A stretch of DNA of 64,000 bases from Gammaproteobacteria bacterium. GTDB lineage: Bacteria > Pseudomonadota > Gammaproteobacteria > Natronospirales > REEB76. This document shows positions 25,426 to 33,502 of the stretch, piece by piece; positions within the stretch are counted from its first letter, which is position 1; each line of letters starts with the position of its first letter. The stretch is taken from NCBI GenBank assembly GCA_035279405.1, contig DATEHU010000034.1, forward strand, positions 124,001-188,000, written 5' to 3'. Position numbers and translations under genes: made by a program. The notes beneath the pieces are model-generated. The model saw nothing but the letters and a program-made list of their open reading frames with translations, made no database searches and was not told where the DNA came from.

Positions 25426-26415
25426 TCAACCGTTCAGCAGATCTTTCACGCCCTCGCGCTCCTCCAGCAATTCCTTCTCAGTCGCCAGCATGCGCGCGCG
25501 GGAGAATTCGTTGGGCTTCAGGCCCTTGACGATTTTCCATTCGCCCTTGGTGCACACCACCGGGAATCCATAGATGATGCCCTTGCGAATGCCGTAGCTG
25601 CCGTCCGACGCCACTCCCATGCTCACCCACTGGTTTTTGCTGCCCAGCACCCAGTCGCGCATGTGGTCAATGGCAGCAGCGGCGGCCGAAGCCGCCGAGG
25701 ACGCGCCGCGGGCCTTGATGACCGCCGCGCCGCGCTGCTGCACCGTGGGAATGAAATCGTTCTGCACCCAGTTTTCGTCCACGAGCTTGACCGCGGGTTT
25801 GCCCTTGACGGTGGCCTGATGGACGTCGGGATATTGCGTCGAGGAGTGATTGCCCCAGATAACTAGGCGTTTCACATCGTTTACGTGTGCGCCGGTTTTG
25901 GCGGCGAGTTGCGACATGGCACGGTTCTGATCGAGGCGCATCATCGAGGTGATGTTGCGGGCCGGGATGCGCGGTGCGTTGGTCGCAGTAATCAGCGCGT
26001 TGGTGTTCGCCGGATTGCCCACGACCAGGACCCGCACGGATTTCTTCGCGGCGCTATTCAGCGCCTTGCCCTGCGCGGAGAAGATTTTGGCGTTTTCCAG
26101 CAGCAGGTCCTTGCGCTCCATGCCGGCGCCGCGCGGTTTTGCGCCCACCAGAATAGCGTAATCCGCATCCTTGAAGGCTATTTCGGCCGTGTCGGTGGCG
26201 ACGATGCCCGCGACCAGCGGGAACGCGCAGTCGTTGAGCTCCATGACCACGCCGGACAGCGCGCCCTGGGCGATCGGCAGTTCCAACAGTTGCAGGATCA
26301 GCGGCTGGCCGGGGCCGAACAGGTCGCCGGCGGCGATGCGGAATACGAGCTGATAACCGATCTGGCCGGCGGCACCGGTGACGGCGATGCGGACGGGTTT
26401 TTTCACTGCAGGCAT
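25426..26415 (-). CDS. mdh: Malate dehydrogenase
   Basis: 329 residues from ATG 26415, with GGAG seven bases upstream. The NAD-binding loop [20 protein letters not shown], substrate-binding Arg region [37 protein letters not shown] and the catalytic histidine in [13 protein letters not shown] place it in the cytosolic-type malate dehydrogenase group found in many proteobacteria. It interconverts malate and oxaloacetate in the TCA cycle. Oxaloacetate also feeds the methylcitrate cycle encoded at 46-50 kb. The gene ends five bases before the ctaG start and may be cotranscribed with it. Confidence 0.96.
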   Translation of the reverse strand: MPAVKKPVRIAVTGAAGQIGYQLVFRIAAGDLFGPGQPLILQLLELPIAQGALSGVVMELNDCAFPLVAGIVATDTAEIAFKDADYAILVGAKPRGAGMERKDLLLENAKIFSAQGKALNSAAKKSVRVLVVGNPANTNALITATNAPRIPARNITSMMRLDQNRAMSQLAAKTGAHVNDVKRLVIWGNHSSTQYPDVHQATVKGKPAVKLVDENWVQNDFIPTVQQRGAAVIKARGASSAASAAAAAIDHMRDWVLGSKNQWVSMGVASDGSYGIRKGIIYGFPVVCTKGEWKIVKGLKPNEFSRARMLATEKELLEEREGVKDLLNG

Positions 26416-27062
26416 GGGCAACTCCAAATGGGGTGAAGAGCAATCGCGTCTGAACGGACGCGATGCTTGCAAACGCGGAGCGCAGATTTTAGCACCCGAC
26501 CCGCGGCCGCATCAGACCAACTCAGCGATGCGCATGCGTGTAATCAGTGACCAGCCGGCGCCAATTGTGCGCGCAGGCGCATGCAAATCGGGATGCACAT
26601 CGGCACGCGGCACCGGGCGCGACTCTGCTTTTTCGGTCCAGCGGCTGCCGCTGGTGCGGCGCGCAAGGCTTCACATTTTCCGTCGCAAGGCGCCGCAAAG
26701 CTGCCGCGAAGCAAGGCTCCAGCTAAGTTTCCGGCTGGCCGCACTGGACTGGGTTTTCCGGGACCGGCAGACGCGATTCCTGCCGGGCTGGAGCAATCTG
26801 CTGCGGGGGGACCCTGGGCATGGTTCACGAGGCCCAGCCGCGAGCGCACAGCCATTTCGCATGGATGCCGCGGGTAGCGGCCCCGCCCGATGACTTCAGG
26901 TCATTTGTAGGTTGTTGATTCAATGTACTTTATGAATACAGGGCCCACCTGAAAAATTTCTTCGGAGGTACTTGCTTTTTTATATTTTAGTGTTATAGTT
27001 ATCTACAACACCACTACGATTCCGGCCAAAGCCGGATGCTTAAGCAAGCAAGGAGAACAGTC
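26416..27062. other. 647-bp gap without a recognisable gene
   Basis: Open frames exist on both strands here (for example 26581-26877 plus and 26544-26855 minus), but their products are low-complexity Ala/Arg/Pro-rich and match nothing I know. The GC-rich part (26500-26880) has no obvious repeat unit or hairpin array. The last 130 bases are clearly AT-rich and hold the promoter of the next gene. Confidence 0.5.
26972..26999 (+). promoter_or_regulatory. Putative sigma-70 promoter for the VVTP-repeat protein
   Basis: TTGCTT (26972-26977) and TATAGT (26994-26999) are separated by 16 bases in an AT-rich stretch, 64 bases before the start codon at 27063. Confidence 0.5.
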
Positions 27063-27545
27063 ATGAGCACTACAGGTAAGTTGATTTTCACATTGGTGAT
27101 TGCCGCGAATCTCGCGGCCATTGCTGCGGTCAGCGCCGTGGATTTGCACCGGCGGGCCGTACACGAGACCCAAGTCATCGAACTGGCCAAGATCGTGGTA
27201 ACCCCGGCGAAGGTTGAAGCCGAGCCCATCGAGCTGGCTGCGATCGTGGTAACACCCAGCGAGGCCGACTGGCAGTATGCCGAAGCCAACGGCGTGAACC
27301 ACCCGACGACGACAAGCGTGGCGCTCGCACCCATCGTAGTGCAGCCGACTGCCGAACAGTTGGCCGAGGTGGTCGCCAAGCGGTTGGCGGGCACCGCCCC
27401 CACGACCACAGCGAGCACGACAGAAGATACGGCTATGTGCTCGTTGATGACGGCGTTGGGCGCATTTTCTCCCGGACAGTACCTTGACACTGGCGCCGCA
27501 CTGCGCGCGTTCAACGTGCTGGTGTTTGATGGTCTGGGCCGCTAA
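27063..27545 (+). CDS. Unknown membrane-anchored protein with VVTP repeats
   Basis: 160 residues from ATG 27063, with AAGGAG eight bases upstream. One N-terminal hydrophobic segment (KLIFTLVIAANLAAIAAVSA) acts as an anchor or signal peptide. Three spaced copies of a short motif follow: LAKIVVTP, LAAIVVTP and LAPIVVQP, separated by acidic/Thr-rich stretches. The rest is Thr/Ala-rich with one cysteine (TAMCSLMTALGAFSPG). I recognise no family. It lies 52 bases before a GntR/ABC operon on the same strand, with a palindrome in between. It may be an envelope stress or surface protein, but nothing proves this. Confidence 0.75.
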   Translation: MSTTGKLIFTLVIAANLAAIAAVSAVDLHRRAVHETQVIELAKIVVTPAKVEAEPIELAAIVVTPSEADWQYAEANGVNHPTTTSVALAPIVVQPTAEQLAEVVAKRLAGTAPTTTASTTEDTAMCSLMTALGAFSPGQYLDTGAALRAFNVLVFDGLGR

Positions 27546-27563
27546 GGTACGCTCAACTATAGC

Positions 27564-27581
27564 GCTCTAGTTCGCTAGAGC
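27564..27581 (+). promoter_or_regulatory. Candidate GntR operator (inverted repeat)
   Basis: GCTCTAG-TTCG-CTAGAGC, a perfect 7-bp inverted repeat 16 bases before the GntR start codon. YtrA-subfamily regulators often repress their own operon through such sites. The tetraloop form would also fold as a small RNA hairpin, but no T-run follows. Confidence 0.6.
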
Positions 27582-27597
27582 AGCAGCGGAGAGGCAC

Positions 27598-27972
27598 ATG
27601 GATCCCAAATGGAGCGACAACCAGCCGATCTACCGCCAATTGCGGGATCGGGTAGTGTCCATGATCCTTGAGGGTAGTCTCAAGGAAGGCGATCCGCTGC
27701 CCTCGGTGCGCACCATCGCCGCCGACTATCAGATCAACCCGCTCACGGTGCTCAAGGGTTACCAGGCGCTGGTGGATGAGGAACTGGTGGAAAAACGCCG
27801 CGGCCTCGGGATGTTCGTAAAGACCGGCGCGAGCCGTGCGCTCATGAAGAACGAACGCGAGGTGTTCATGAAAACCGAGTGGCCGCAGATTGTGCTGCGT
27901 ATCCGCCGCCTGGACCTGGATCCCAGGGAATTGTTGAACGCCGTGGACGACGGCAAACGGAGCAAGTCATGA
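27598..27972 (+). CDS. GntR family (YtrA subfamily) transcriptional regulator
   Basis: 124 residues. The N-terminal winged helix reads QPIYRQLRDRVVSMILEGSL, KEGDPLPSVRTIAADYQINP, LTVLKGYQALVDEELVEKRR, then GLGMFV. The C-terminal part is short (about 50 residues), which defines the YtrA subfamily, whose members control adjacent ABC transporters. ATG at 27598 follows GGAGAGG. Its stop overlaps the start of the ABC ATPase (ATGA). It likely represses the operon through the palindrome at 27564-27581; the inducer is unknown, though envelope-active antibiotics induce several relatives. Confidence 0.93.
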   Translation: MDPKWSDNQPIYRQLRDRVVSMILEGSLKEGDPLPSVRTIAADYQINPLTVLKGYQALVDEELVEKRRGLGMFVKTGASRALMKNEREVFMKTEWPQIVLRIRRLDLDPRELLNAVDDGKRSKS

Positions 27973-28826
27973 GCCTGTTAATCAAAGCCCGCGGCCTTAC
28001 CAAACATTACGGTGCATTCGCCGCGCTCGACAAGGTGGACTTCGACATCGAGGAAGGCCGCATTGTGGGCCTGATCGGACCGAACGGCGCCGGCAAGACC
28101 ACGGCGCTCAAGGCGATCCTCGGGCTCACGGAATTCGACGGCGAGCTGGACGTGCTCGGCCACGACCCGCGCCAGGGCCGCGAGCAGATGATGAACGAGG
28201 TGTGCTTCATCGCCGATGTGGCCACGTTGCCGCGCTGGCTCAAGGTGGCCAACGCCATCGAGTACGTGGAAGCGGTGCATCCGCGCTTCAGCCGCGCGCG
28301 TGCCCTGCATTTCCTGGAGCGCACCAAGATTTCGCAGCGCAGCCGGGTCGGCCAGCTGTCCAAAGGCATGGTTACGCAACTGCACCTGGCGCTGATCATG
28401 GCAATTGACGCCAGGCTCTTGATTCTCGACGAACCCACCCTCGGCTTGGATATCCTGTACCGCAAGGAGTTCTATTCGAACCTGCTCAACGACTATTTTG
28501 ATGAGAAGCGCACCATCCTGGTCACCACCCATCAGGTGGAGGAAGTGGAAAAACTGCTCACCGACCTGATGTTCATCCACAACGGCAAGCTGGTGCTGAA
28601 TGACTCGATGGAGTCCGTGGCGGAAAAGTACGCCGAAGTGCTGGTGAACGCCGAGCGTGTCGAGCAGGCGCGCGCGCTCAAGCCGCTGAATGAACGCGAA
28701 GTCTTTGGCAAGAAACTGTTCCTGTTTGAAGGTGTGGATCAGAACAAACTGCGGGAACTGGGCGAAATCCACACGCCAAGCATCGCCGACCTGTTCGTGG
28801 CGAAGATGAAAGGAGAAATGCAATGA
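27969..28826 (+). CDS. ABC transporter ATP-binding protein
   Basis: 285 residues. Walker A GLIGPNGAGKTTALKAILGL, signature LSKGMVTQ (a variant of LSGGQ), Walker B RLLILDEPTLGLD and the H-loop in LVTTHQVEEVE are all present. The C-terminal ~75 residues extend beyond the nucleotide-binding domain, as in YtrB-type ATPases. Start and stop overlap the neighbouring GntR and permease genes by four bases each, so the three are translationally coupled. With the permease it likely exports a hydrophobic or peptide compound; the substrate is unknown. Confidence 0.95.
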   Translation: MSLLIKARGLTKHYGAFAALDKVDFDIEEGRIVGLIGPNGAGKTTALKAILGLTEFDGELDVLGHDPRQGREQMMNEVCFIADVATLPRWLKVANAIEYVEAVHPRFSRARALHFLERTKISQRSRVGQLSKGMVTQLHLALIMAIDARLLILDEPTLGLDILYRKEFYSNLLNDYFDEKRTILVTTHQVEEVEKLLTDLMFIHNGKLVLNDSMESVAEKYAEVLVNAERVEQARALKPLNEREVFGKKLFLFEGVDQNKLRELGEIHTPSIADLFVAKMKGEMQ

Positions 28827-29752
28827 ACGCCATCCGGCCGTATTGGATGCTTGCGAAACGGGAGGTCTGGGAGCACAAGTCGCTCTGGATCGTGCCGATC
28901 GTGGTGGCCTGTCTGACGGTGCTCGGCAGCCTGTACGGCGGCGTGGCCCTGATTGTAGCCGCGCATCAGGGCGTGATCACGGTCAACAATATCGGTGTCG
29001 TCGGCGGGGATGCGCGCGGCGGACTGCACATCGCCATGCTGGCGATGGCAAGCTTCTTCAACGTGGTAATGCTGTTCATGGTGTGGTTCTACCTAATGGA
29101 TAGCCTGTACGCCGATCGCAAGGACCGCAGCGTGTTGTTCTGGCGCTCCATGCCGGTGTCGGACACCGCCACGGTGCTGTCGAAGCTGTTTACCGGCATG
29201 GTGGCCGCGCCGGCCTTCACGTTCGTGCTGGTGGTGATCGCCGAAATCGTGGTCGGCATCATCTTCACGATTGCCACAGGCATCATCGGTGTCAATCTGC
29301 TGCATGAAGCGTTTTACCCCGGTACCATCATCCTCACCTGGATCGTGCTGGCGTTCGCACTCATCCAGCAGTCGCTATGGCTGCTGCCCTACTGGGGCTG
29401 GTTCCTGTTGTGTTCGGCTTGGGCCAAGAAGCTGGTGCTGGCCTGGGCAGTGCTGATTCCGCTGGGTGCGATTCTCATCGAGCTGATCGTGTTCCGCAGC
29501 CACTACCTGAGCAACGGCATTTTTGGCCACATCGGTCGCGGTGTGATGCTGCTCGGCGGCTATTCAGCTTCCGAAACACAAACCGGTTTCCATGGCGGTT
29601 TCCAGATGTTCGGCCCGCGCGGCCAAGGCGTGATCAACTTCGGCTCAGTGGCGCACATGTTTGCGCTGCCGGAAATGTGGATCGGCGTCGGCATTGGGAC
29701 TATCTTTATCCTCGGTGCCATCTGGTTGCGCCGCCATCGCTCGGAAATCTGA
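28823..29752 (+). CDS. ABC-2 type permease
   Basis: 309 residues beginning MNAIRPYWMLAKREVWEHKS, typical of ABC-2 exporters of the YtrC type. Six transmembrane segments are visible: SLWIVPIVVACLTVLGSLYG, LAMASFFNVVMLFMVWFYLM, AAPAFTFVLVVIAEIVVGII, a segment at about 170-190, LVLAWAVLIPLGAILIELIV and a last one near the C-terminus. The cytoplasmic loop DSLYADRKDRSVLFWRSMPV is characteristic of this group. It is coupled to the ATPase by ATGA overlap, and together they form one exporter. Confidence 0.92.
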   Translation: MNAIRPYWMLAKREVWEHKSLWIVPIVVACLTVLGSLYGGVALIVAAHQGVITVNNIGVVGGDARGGLHIAMLAMASFFNVVMLFMVWFYLMDSLYADRKDRSVLFWRSMPVSDTATVLSKLFTGMVAAPAFTFVLVVIAEIVVGIIFTIATGIIGVNLLHEAFYPGTIILTWIVLAFALIQQSLWLLPYWGWFLLCSAWAKKLVLAWAVLIPLGAILIELIVFRSHYLSNGIFGHIGRGVMLLGGYSASETQTGFHGGFQMFGPRGQGVINFGSVAHMFALPEMWIGVGIGTIFILGAIWLRRHRSEI

Positions 29753-29759
29753 GGCCCCC

Positions 29760-30503
29760 TTGAAACGCTTGCTTACTCTGGGATTGCTGTTGAGCGTGCC
29801 GGTGGTGGCCTTCGCCGCCGGCACGCGCACGTTGACCGCCGACGTTTCCGCGAGCGGTATTGAAACACTCGCGATTACCGCAGGCGTGGGCGAGCTCCGC
29901 GTCACGTCGTCCGCAGACGACGCGGTGCACGTGAGCGTGCGGCTGGAGCAGAAATCGCGCGAGTTTCTGTGGTTCTTCCACTGGCAGAGCAGCACCACGA
30001 CGCGCGAAATCCAGAGCGCACAGATTGTTCAGCAACGCCAAGGCGATCACCTGGGGTTGTCGTTGGGATCCAGCAGCAAGCTGGATACGAATCAGGTGAA
30101 ACAACACTGGGACCTGCAAATTCCCGCGCGCCTGGCGCTGGCCTTGAATATGAAGGTCGGTCAAGTCAACGTGCAGGGTGTCGCCGGCGGGGTCAACGTC
30201 AATCTCAACGTCGGCGAAATTGATGTGGATGTGCCACACGGTCCGCTGCAGGCGAGCGTGAACGTCGGCCAGATCAGCGCCACGTCCGCGACTTCCGCGC
30301 CCGGACCCATTAACCTGTCGAGCGACATCGGCGAAGCCGCGGTGTTCATTCAAGGCAAGCGGGTGCGCGGTGGCGGCCGCCACAGCGGCCTCGGCCGGCG
30401 CATTCATCTGTCCGGCAGCGGCCCGGACAGCATGAAACTCGACGTCAACGTGGGTGAGGTGGATCTGCGGCTGACCTCGCCGGAGGCGGGAGCCAAGCCC
30501 TAG
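29760..30503 (+). CDS. Exported DUF4097-like beta-helix protein
   Basis: 247 residues, probably from TTG 29760, with GAGG six bases upstream; no ATG is available near the signal peptide MKRLLTLGLLLSVPVVAFAA. The mature region contains repeated short strands (MKVGQVNVQGVAGGVNVNLN, VGEIDVDVPHGPLQASVNVG and MKLDVNVGEVDLRLTSP). This VGxI/VxV pattern is that of DUF4097-type beta-solenoid putative adhesins. It sits seven bases after the ABC permease and probably belongs to the same operon. The function is unknown, likely periplasmic or outer surface. Confidence 0.75.
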   Translation: MKRLLTLGLLLSVPVVAFAAGTRTLTADVSASGIETLAITAGVGELRVTSSADDAVHVSVRLEQKSREFLWFFHWQSSTTTREIQSAQIVQQRQGDHLGLSLGSSSKLDTNQVKQHWDLQIPARLALALNMKVGQVNVQGVAGGVNVNLNVGEIDVDVPHGPLQASVNVGQISATSATSAPGPINLSSDIGEAAVFIQGKRVRGGGRHSGLGRRIHLSGSGPDSMKLDVNVGEVDLRLTSPEAGAKP

Positions 30504-30651
30504 GAGAGACATGCACATTTTCACCGAGGCCCGCCGCGTCTGTACTGCATGCGATCTGCGGTGGGACTTGGAAGGGTCCCCGGACGCCTCCAGAAGGGCA
30601 GGTACTTGGAAAAGTTGTCGTTACAGGCAAATAGTAGGCAAGGAGGACGCA

Positions 30652-31005
30652 ATGCTACGTGAACGCACGCTGAAAGCGGTACTGGTGTTGGTGGGACTGC
30701 TCTTTTTGGCAGGAGCCTATCTGATTGTGCGACCGCCGTTTAAAGACGAAACATTCCGCATGATGCTGAGCTTGTACGTTACCTTGGGCGTTTTCCTGCT
30801 GCTCGCGGTGCGTAACCCTGTGCAGCACCGCAGCCTGATTGCCTTTGCCGCCTGGTCGAGTCTGGCGCATGCTGGCATCATGGGATTTCAGGTATTCCGC
30901 AACTTGATCGCCTTCAACGAGTTGCCTGGCGTCATTGCTCTGGCGGTCATCGGTGTCATCCTGATCGTCCTCGCGCCGCCCAAGGTGAGGCTCGCGTTAT
31001 CCTGA
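30652..31005 (+). CDS. Small four-helix membrane protein (possibly DUF6632)
   Basis: 117 residues from ATG 30652, with AAGGAGG six bases upstream. Four hydrophobic helices are visible: VLVLVGLLFLAGAYLIV, MLSLYVTLGVFLLLAV, SLIAFAAWSSLAHAGIMGFQ and GVIALAVIGVILIVLA. The conserved-looking segment RNPVQHRSLIAFAAWSSLAH suggests the DUF6632 family, from memory and without a search. Function unknown. It follows the DUF4097-like gene after 148 bases with no obvious terminator. Confidence 0.75.
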   Translation: MLRERTLKAVLVLVGLLFLAGAYLIVRPPFKDETFRMMLSLYVTLGVFLLLAVRNPVQHRSLIAFAAWSSLAHAGIMGFQVFRNLIAFNELPGVIALAVIGVILIVLAPPKVRLALS

Positions 31006-31072
31006 TGGCACACACCGGCGGTGCGCGGGAACGGCGACTGCGCACTATCCAGAATCGGGCAGCGAGGCCTGC

Positions 31073-31681
31073 ATGCAACTCATCGGTTCACTTTCCAGTC
31101 CCTACGTGCGCAAGGTGCGCGTGCTCATCGCCGAGAAGGGCTTGGATTGCCCTCTGGTGCTGGAAGATGTGTGGGCCGCAGAAACTAAAATCCAGCAAAG
31201 CAACCCTCTGGGTAAAGTGCCGTGCCTGATCCTGCAGGACGGCACGGCGCTCTATGACTCGCGTGTCATCTGCGAGTACCTCGATTCCCTGTCGCCCGCC
31301 CACACGCTGATTCCGTCCGCGGGCGACGAGCGCATCGCGGTGCTGCGCTGGCAAGCACTGGCCGACGGCGTGCTGGATGCGGGGGTGTTGATGAGACTGG
31401 AAAACACCCAGCGCGAGCCGCGGGAGCGCAGCGCAAAGTGGCTGGCGCGTCAGCGCGGCAAGGTGACCACGGGTGTGGAGACGATGGCGCAGCAGCTGGA
31501 CGACCGGGAATGGTGTGCGGGTGCACGCTTCACGCTGGCCGACATTGCGGTCGGCTGTGCGCTCGGCTGGCTGTCATTCCGCTTGCCCGAAATTGACTGG
31601 CGCACCGCGCATCCGAATCTGGCGCGGCATTACGCCAAGCTCATGACGCGGCGCTCCTTCGCCGACAGCGCGCCGAAATAA
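31073..31681 (+). CDS. Glutathione S-transferase family protein
   Basis: 202 residues. N-terminal thioredoxin fold MQLIGSLSSPYVRKVRVLIA, with serine catalytic motif SSPYVRKVR, GKVPCLIL and the glutathione-binding LYDSRVICEYLD. The C-terminal helical domain contains RFTLADIAVGCALGWLSFRL. This is a bacterial GST resembling YibF-like proteins. It probably conjugates or isomerises an electrophile. It is unrelated in sequence detail to the GST at 7.9-8.6 kb. A double REP palindrome follows its stop codon. Confidence 0.9.
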   Translation: MQLIGSLSSPYVRKVRVLIAEKGLDCPLVLEDVWAAETKIQQSNPLGKVPCLILQDGTALYDSRVICEYLDSLSPAHTLIPSAGDERIAVLRWQALADGVLDAGVLMRLENTQREPRERSAKWLARQRGKVTTGVETMAQQLDDREWCAGARFTLADIAVGCALGWLSFRLPEIDWRTAHPNLARHYAKLMTRRSFADSAPK

Positions 31682-31688
31682 TTATTTT

Positions 31689-31746
31689 GCGGGAGCGGCT
31701 TCAGCCGCGATTGAAATCTGGAATCGCGGCGAATATCGCCGCTCTA
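31689..31746. repeat. Paired REP palindromes (BIME-like)
   Basis: GCGGGAGCGGCTTCAGCCGC, then GATTG, followed after a short spacer by GGAATCGCGGCGAATATCGC, then CGCTC: two REP-like hairpins in opposite orientation between the GST and yajQ stop codons. It may also terminate both convergent transcripts. Confidence 0.75.
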
Positions 31747-31778
31747 ACCCTGCCATTATTGCTGCGGAATTTCACAAC

Positions 31779-32264
31779 TCAGTCGCGAAAATTGGTGAAT
31801 TGCAGCGGCTGATCCAGCTTCGCGCCGCGCACGAGCGCAATCGCGGCCTGTAGATCATCGCGCTTCTTGCCGGATACGCGCACTTCCTCGCCCTGAATCG
31901 CAGCCTGCACTTTCAGGCCGCTGTCCTTGATGAGCTTCACGATTTTCCTGGCCAGCTCCTTGTCTACGCCCTGCTTGACATTGATTACCTGTTTGGCCTT
32001 GTCGCCGCCGATGGCTTCGATTTTCTGTGGATCGAAGCTCGCGACGTCAATACCCCGTTTGGCGGCGCGCTGGTACAAGATGTCCTGCACCTGCTTCAAC
32101 TGGAATTCGCTGTCGGCATACAGCGTTACCATATTTTCCAAGCGCTCGATTTTGGCACTGGTGCCTTTGAAGTCATAGCGTGTGCCGATCTCGCGGCTCA
32201 CCTGATCCACAGTGTTGGTGAGTTCCGCTGTCTCTACTTTGGAAACGATGTCGAAAGATGGCAT
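31779..32264 (-). CDS. yajQ: YajQ family cyclic-di-GMP-binding protein
   Basis: 161 residues, the usual length. It begins MPSFDIVSKVETAELTNTVD and includes DFKGTSAKIERLE, YQRAAKRGIDVASFDPQKIE and KKRDDLQAAIALVRGA, all characteristic. YajQ-family proteins bind cyclic-di-GMP; in Xanthomonas campestris the homologue works with a LysR-type regulator to control virulence genes. It is cytoplasmic. Together with two diguanylate cyclases in the window it supports a cyclic-di-GMP network. GAGT lies shortly before the start and a REP half-site is upstream. Confidence 0.95.
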   Translation of the reverse strand: MPSFDIVSKVETAELTNTVDQVSREIGTRYDFKGTSAKIERLENMVTLYADSEFQLKQVQDILYQRAAKRGIDVASFDPQKIEAIGGDKAKQVINVKQGVDKELARKIVKLIKDSGLKVQAAIQGEEVRVSGKKRDDLQAAIALVRGAKLDQPLQFTNFRD

Positions 32265-32279
32265 GGGGACTCCTGAATT

Positions 32280-32305
32280 GGAATCGCGACTGCAGTCGCT
32301 CCCAC
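32280..32305. repeat. REP-type palindrome
   Basis: GGAATCGCGACTGCAGTCGC, then TCCCAC: the inverted-orientation form of the REP family, located between purT and yajQ, which read in the same direction. Confidence 0.7.
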
Positions 32306-32320
32306 AAAATATTGCTGCTC

Positions 32321-33502
32321 CTACAATTTAACCTGTACCGCCGCAGCCGCGCGTGTAGCCTTGGCCCGCGCTTGCGTGATGGTCTCGTCGCGCGCCAGGG
32401 TCACGCCCATGCGGCGGTGACCGCGAATCTGCGGTTTGCCGAACAGGCGCAGCATGGTATCGGGCTCATGCAACGCTGCGTCCACGTTTTCAAACAACGG
32501 TGCGTCGGAATCGCCCTGCGGCAGGATCACCGCTGAGGCCGAGGGACCGAACTGGCGGATCACGGGAATCGGCAGGCCCAGGATGGCGCGTACATGCAGC
32601 GCAAACTCGGACAAATCCTGTGAAATGAGCGTCACCAAACCGGTGTCGTGCGGGCGCGGCGAGACTTCGCTGAACCACACTGTGTCGGATTTGACGAAAA
32701 ACTCCATGCCGAAAATGCCGCGCCCGCCGAGATTGCCGGAGATCACCTGCGCCATGCGTCGCGCTTCGGTGAGCGCCGCGGGCGACATGGGCTGCGGCTG
32801 CCAGGACTCGCGGTAATCTCCATGTTCCTGGCGGTGACCGATGGGCTCGCAGAACGTGGTGCCGCCCGCGTGGCGCACGGTGAGCAGCGTGATCTCGTAG
32901 TCGAAATCCACGAAGCCCTCCACGATCACGCGGCCCTGACCGGTGCGCCCGCCCTTCTGTGCATACTCCCAGGCGGCGGCGATGTCCGTTTCCTTTTCGA
33001 TGACGCTCTGGCCCTTACCGGAGGAACTCATCACCGGCTTCACCACGCAAGGCAGGCCGATGGCCTTTGCCGCCGCGCGGAATTCCTCCGGTGTGTCGGC
33101 GAACCGATAGGGCGACGTGCGGATCTTCAATTCCTCCTCCGCCAGACGGCGGATGCCTTCCCGGTCCATGGTGAGGCGCGCGGTGCGCGCGGTGGGAATT
33201 ACGGTCCAGCCTTCCGTTTCCAGTTCAAGCAGCGTGGGCGTGGCAATGGCTTCCAGTTCCGGCACGATGTAGTGGGGCTTTTCCAGCTCCACCACGCGCC
33301 GCACTTCCGCGCCGTCCAGCATGTTGATGACGTGCGCGCGGTGCGCCACCTGCATCGCCGGTGCATGCGCGTAGCGGTCCACGGCGATGACCTCGACGCC
33401 GAAACGCTGTGCCTCAATCGTGACTTCCTTGCCGAGTTCACCCGAGCCCAAGAGCAGCAAGCGGGTGGCCTTGGGTGTAAGCGGCGTGCCGATGCTGATC
33501 AT
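32321..33502 (-). CDS. purT: Formate-dependent phosphoribosylglycinamide formyltransferase
   Basis: 393 residues; E. coli PurT has 392. It begins with the GARS-like N-terminal domain ([20 protein letters not shown]) and continues with the ATP-grasp domain: [55 protein letters not shown] and [17 protein letters not shown]. PurT makes formylglycinamide ribonucleotide from GAR, formate and ATP in purine synthesis. Its start overlaps the stop of the upstream Kef-type gene (ATGA), an unexpected pairing of purine synthesis with an ion-efflux gene. Confidence 0.96.
   Translation of the reverse strand: MISIGTPLTPKATRLLLLGSGELGKEVTIEAQRFGVEVIAVDRYAHAPAMQVAHRAHVINMLDGAEVRRVVELEKPHYIVPELEAIATPTLLELETEGWTVIPTARTARLTMDREGIRRLAEEELKIRTSPYRFADTPEEFRAAAKAIGLPCVVKPVMSSSGKGQSVIEKETDIAAAWEYAQKGGRTGQGRVIVEGFVDFDYEITLLTVRHAGGTTFCEPIGHRQEHGDYRESWQPQPMSPAALTEARRMAQVISGNLGGRGIFGMEFFVKSDTVWFSEVSPRPHDTGLVTLISQDLSEFALHVRAILGLPIPVIRQFGPSASAVILPQGDSDAPLFENVDAALHEPDTMLRLFGKPQIRGHRRMGVTLARDETITQARAKATRAAAAVQVKL

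Noticed and set aside
26544-26893. Overlapping open frames on both strands in the mdh upstream gap
   Set aside because: Products are Ala/Arg/Pro-rich without motifs or ribosome sites, typical of random high-GC frames.
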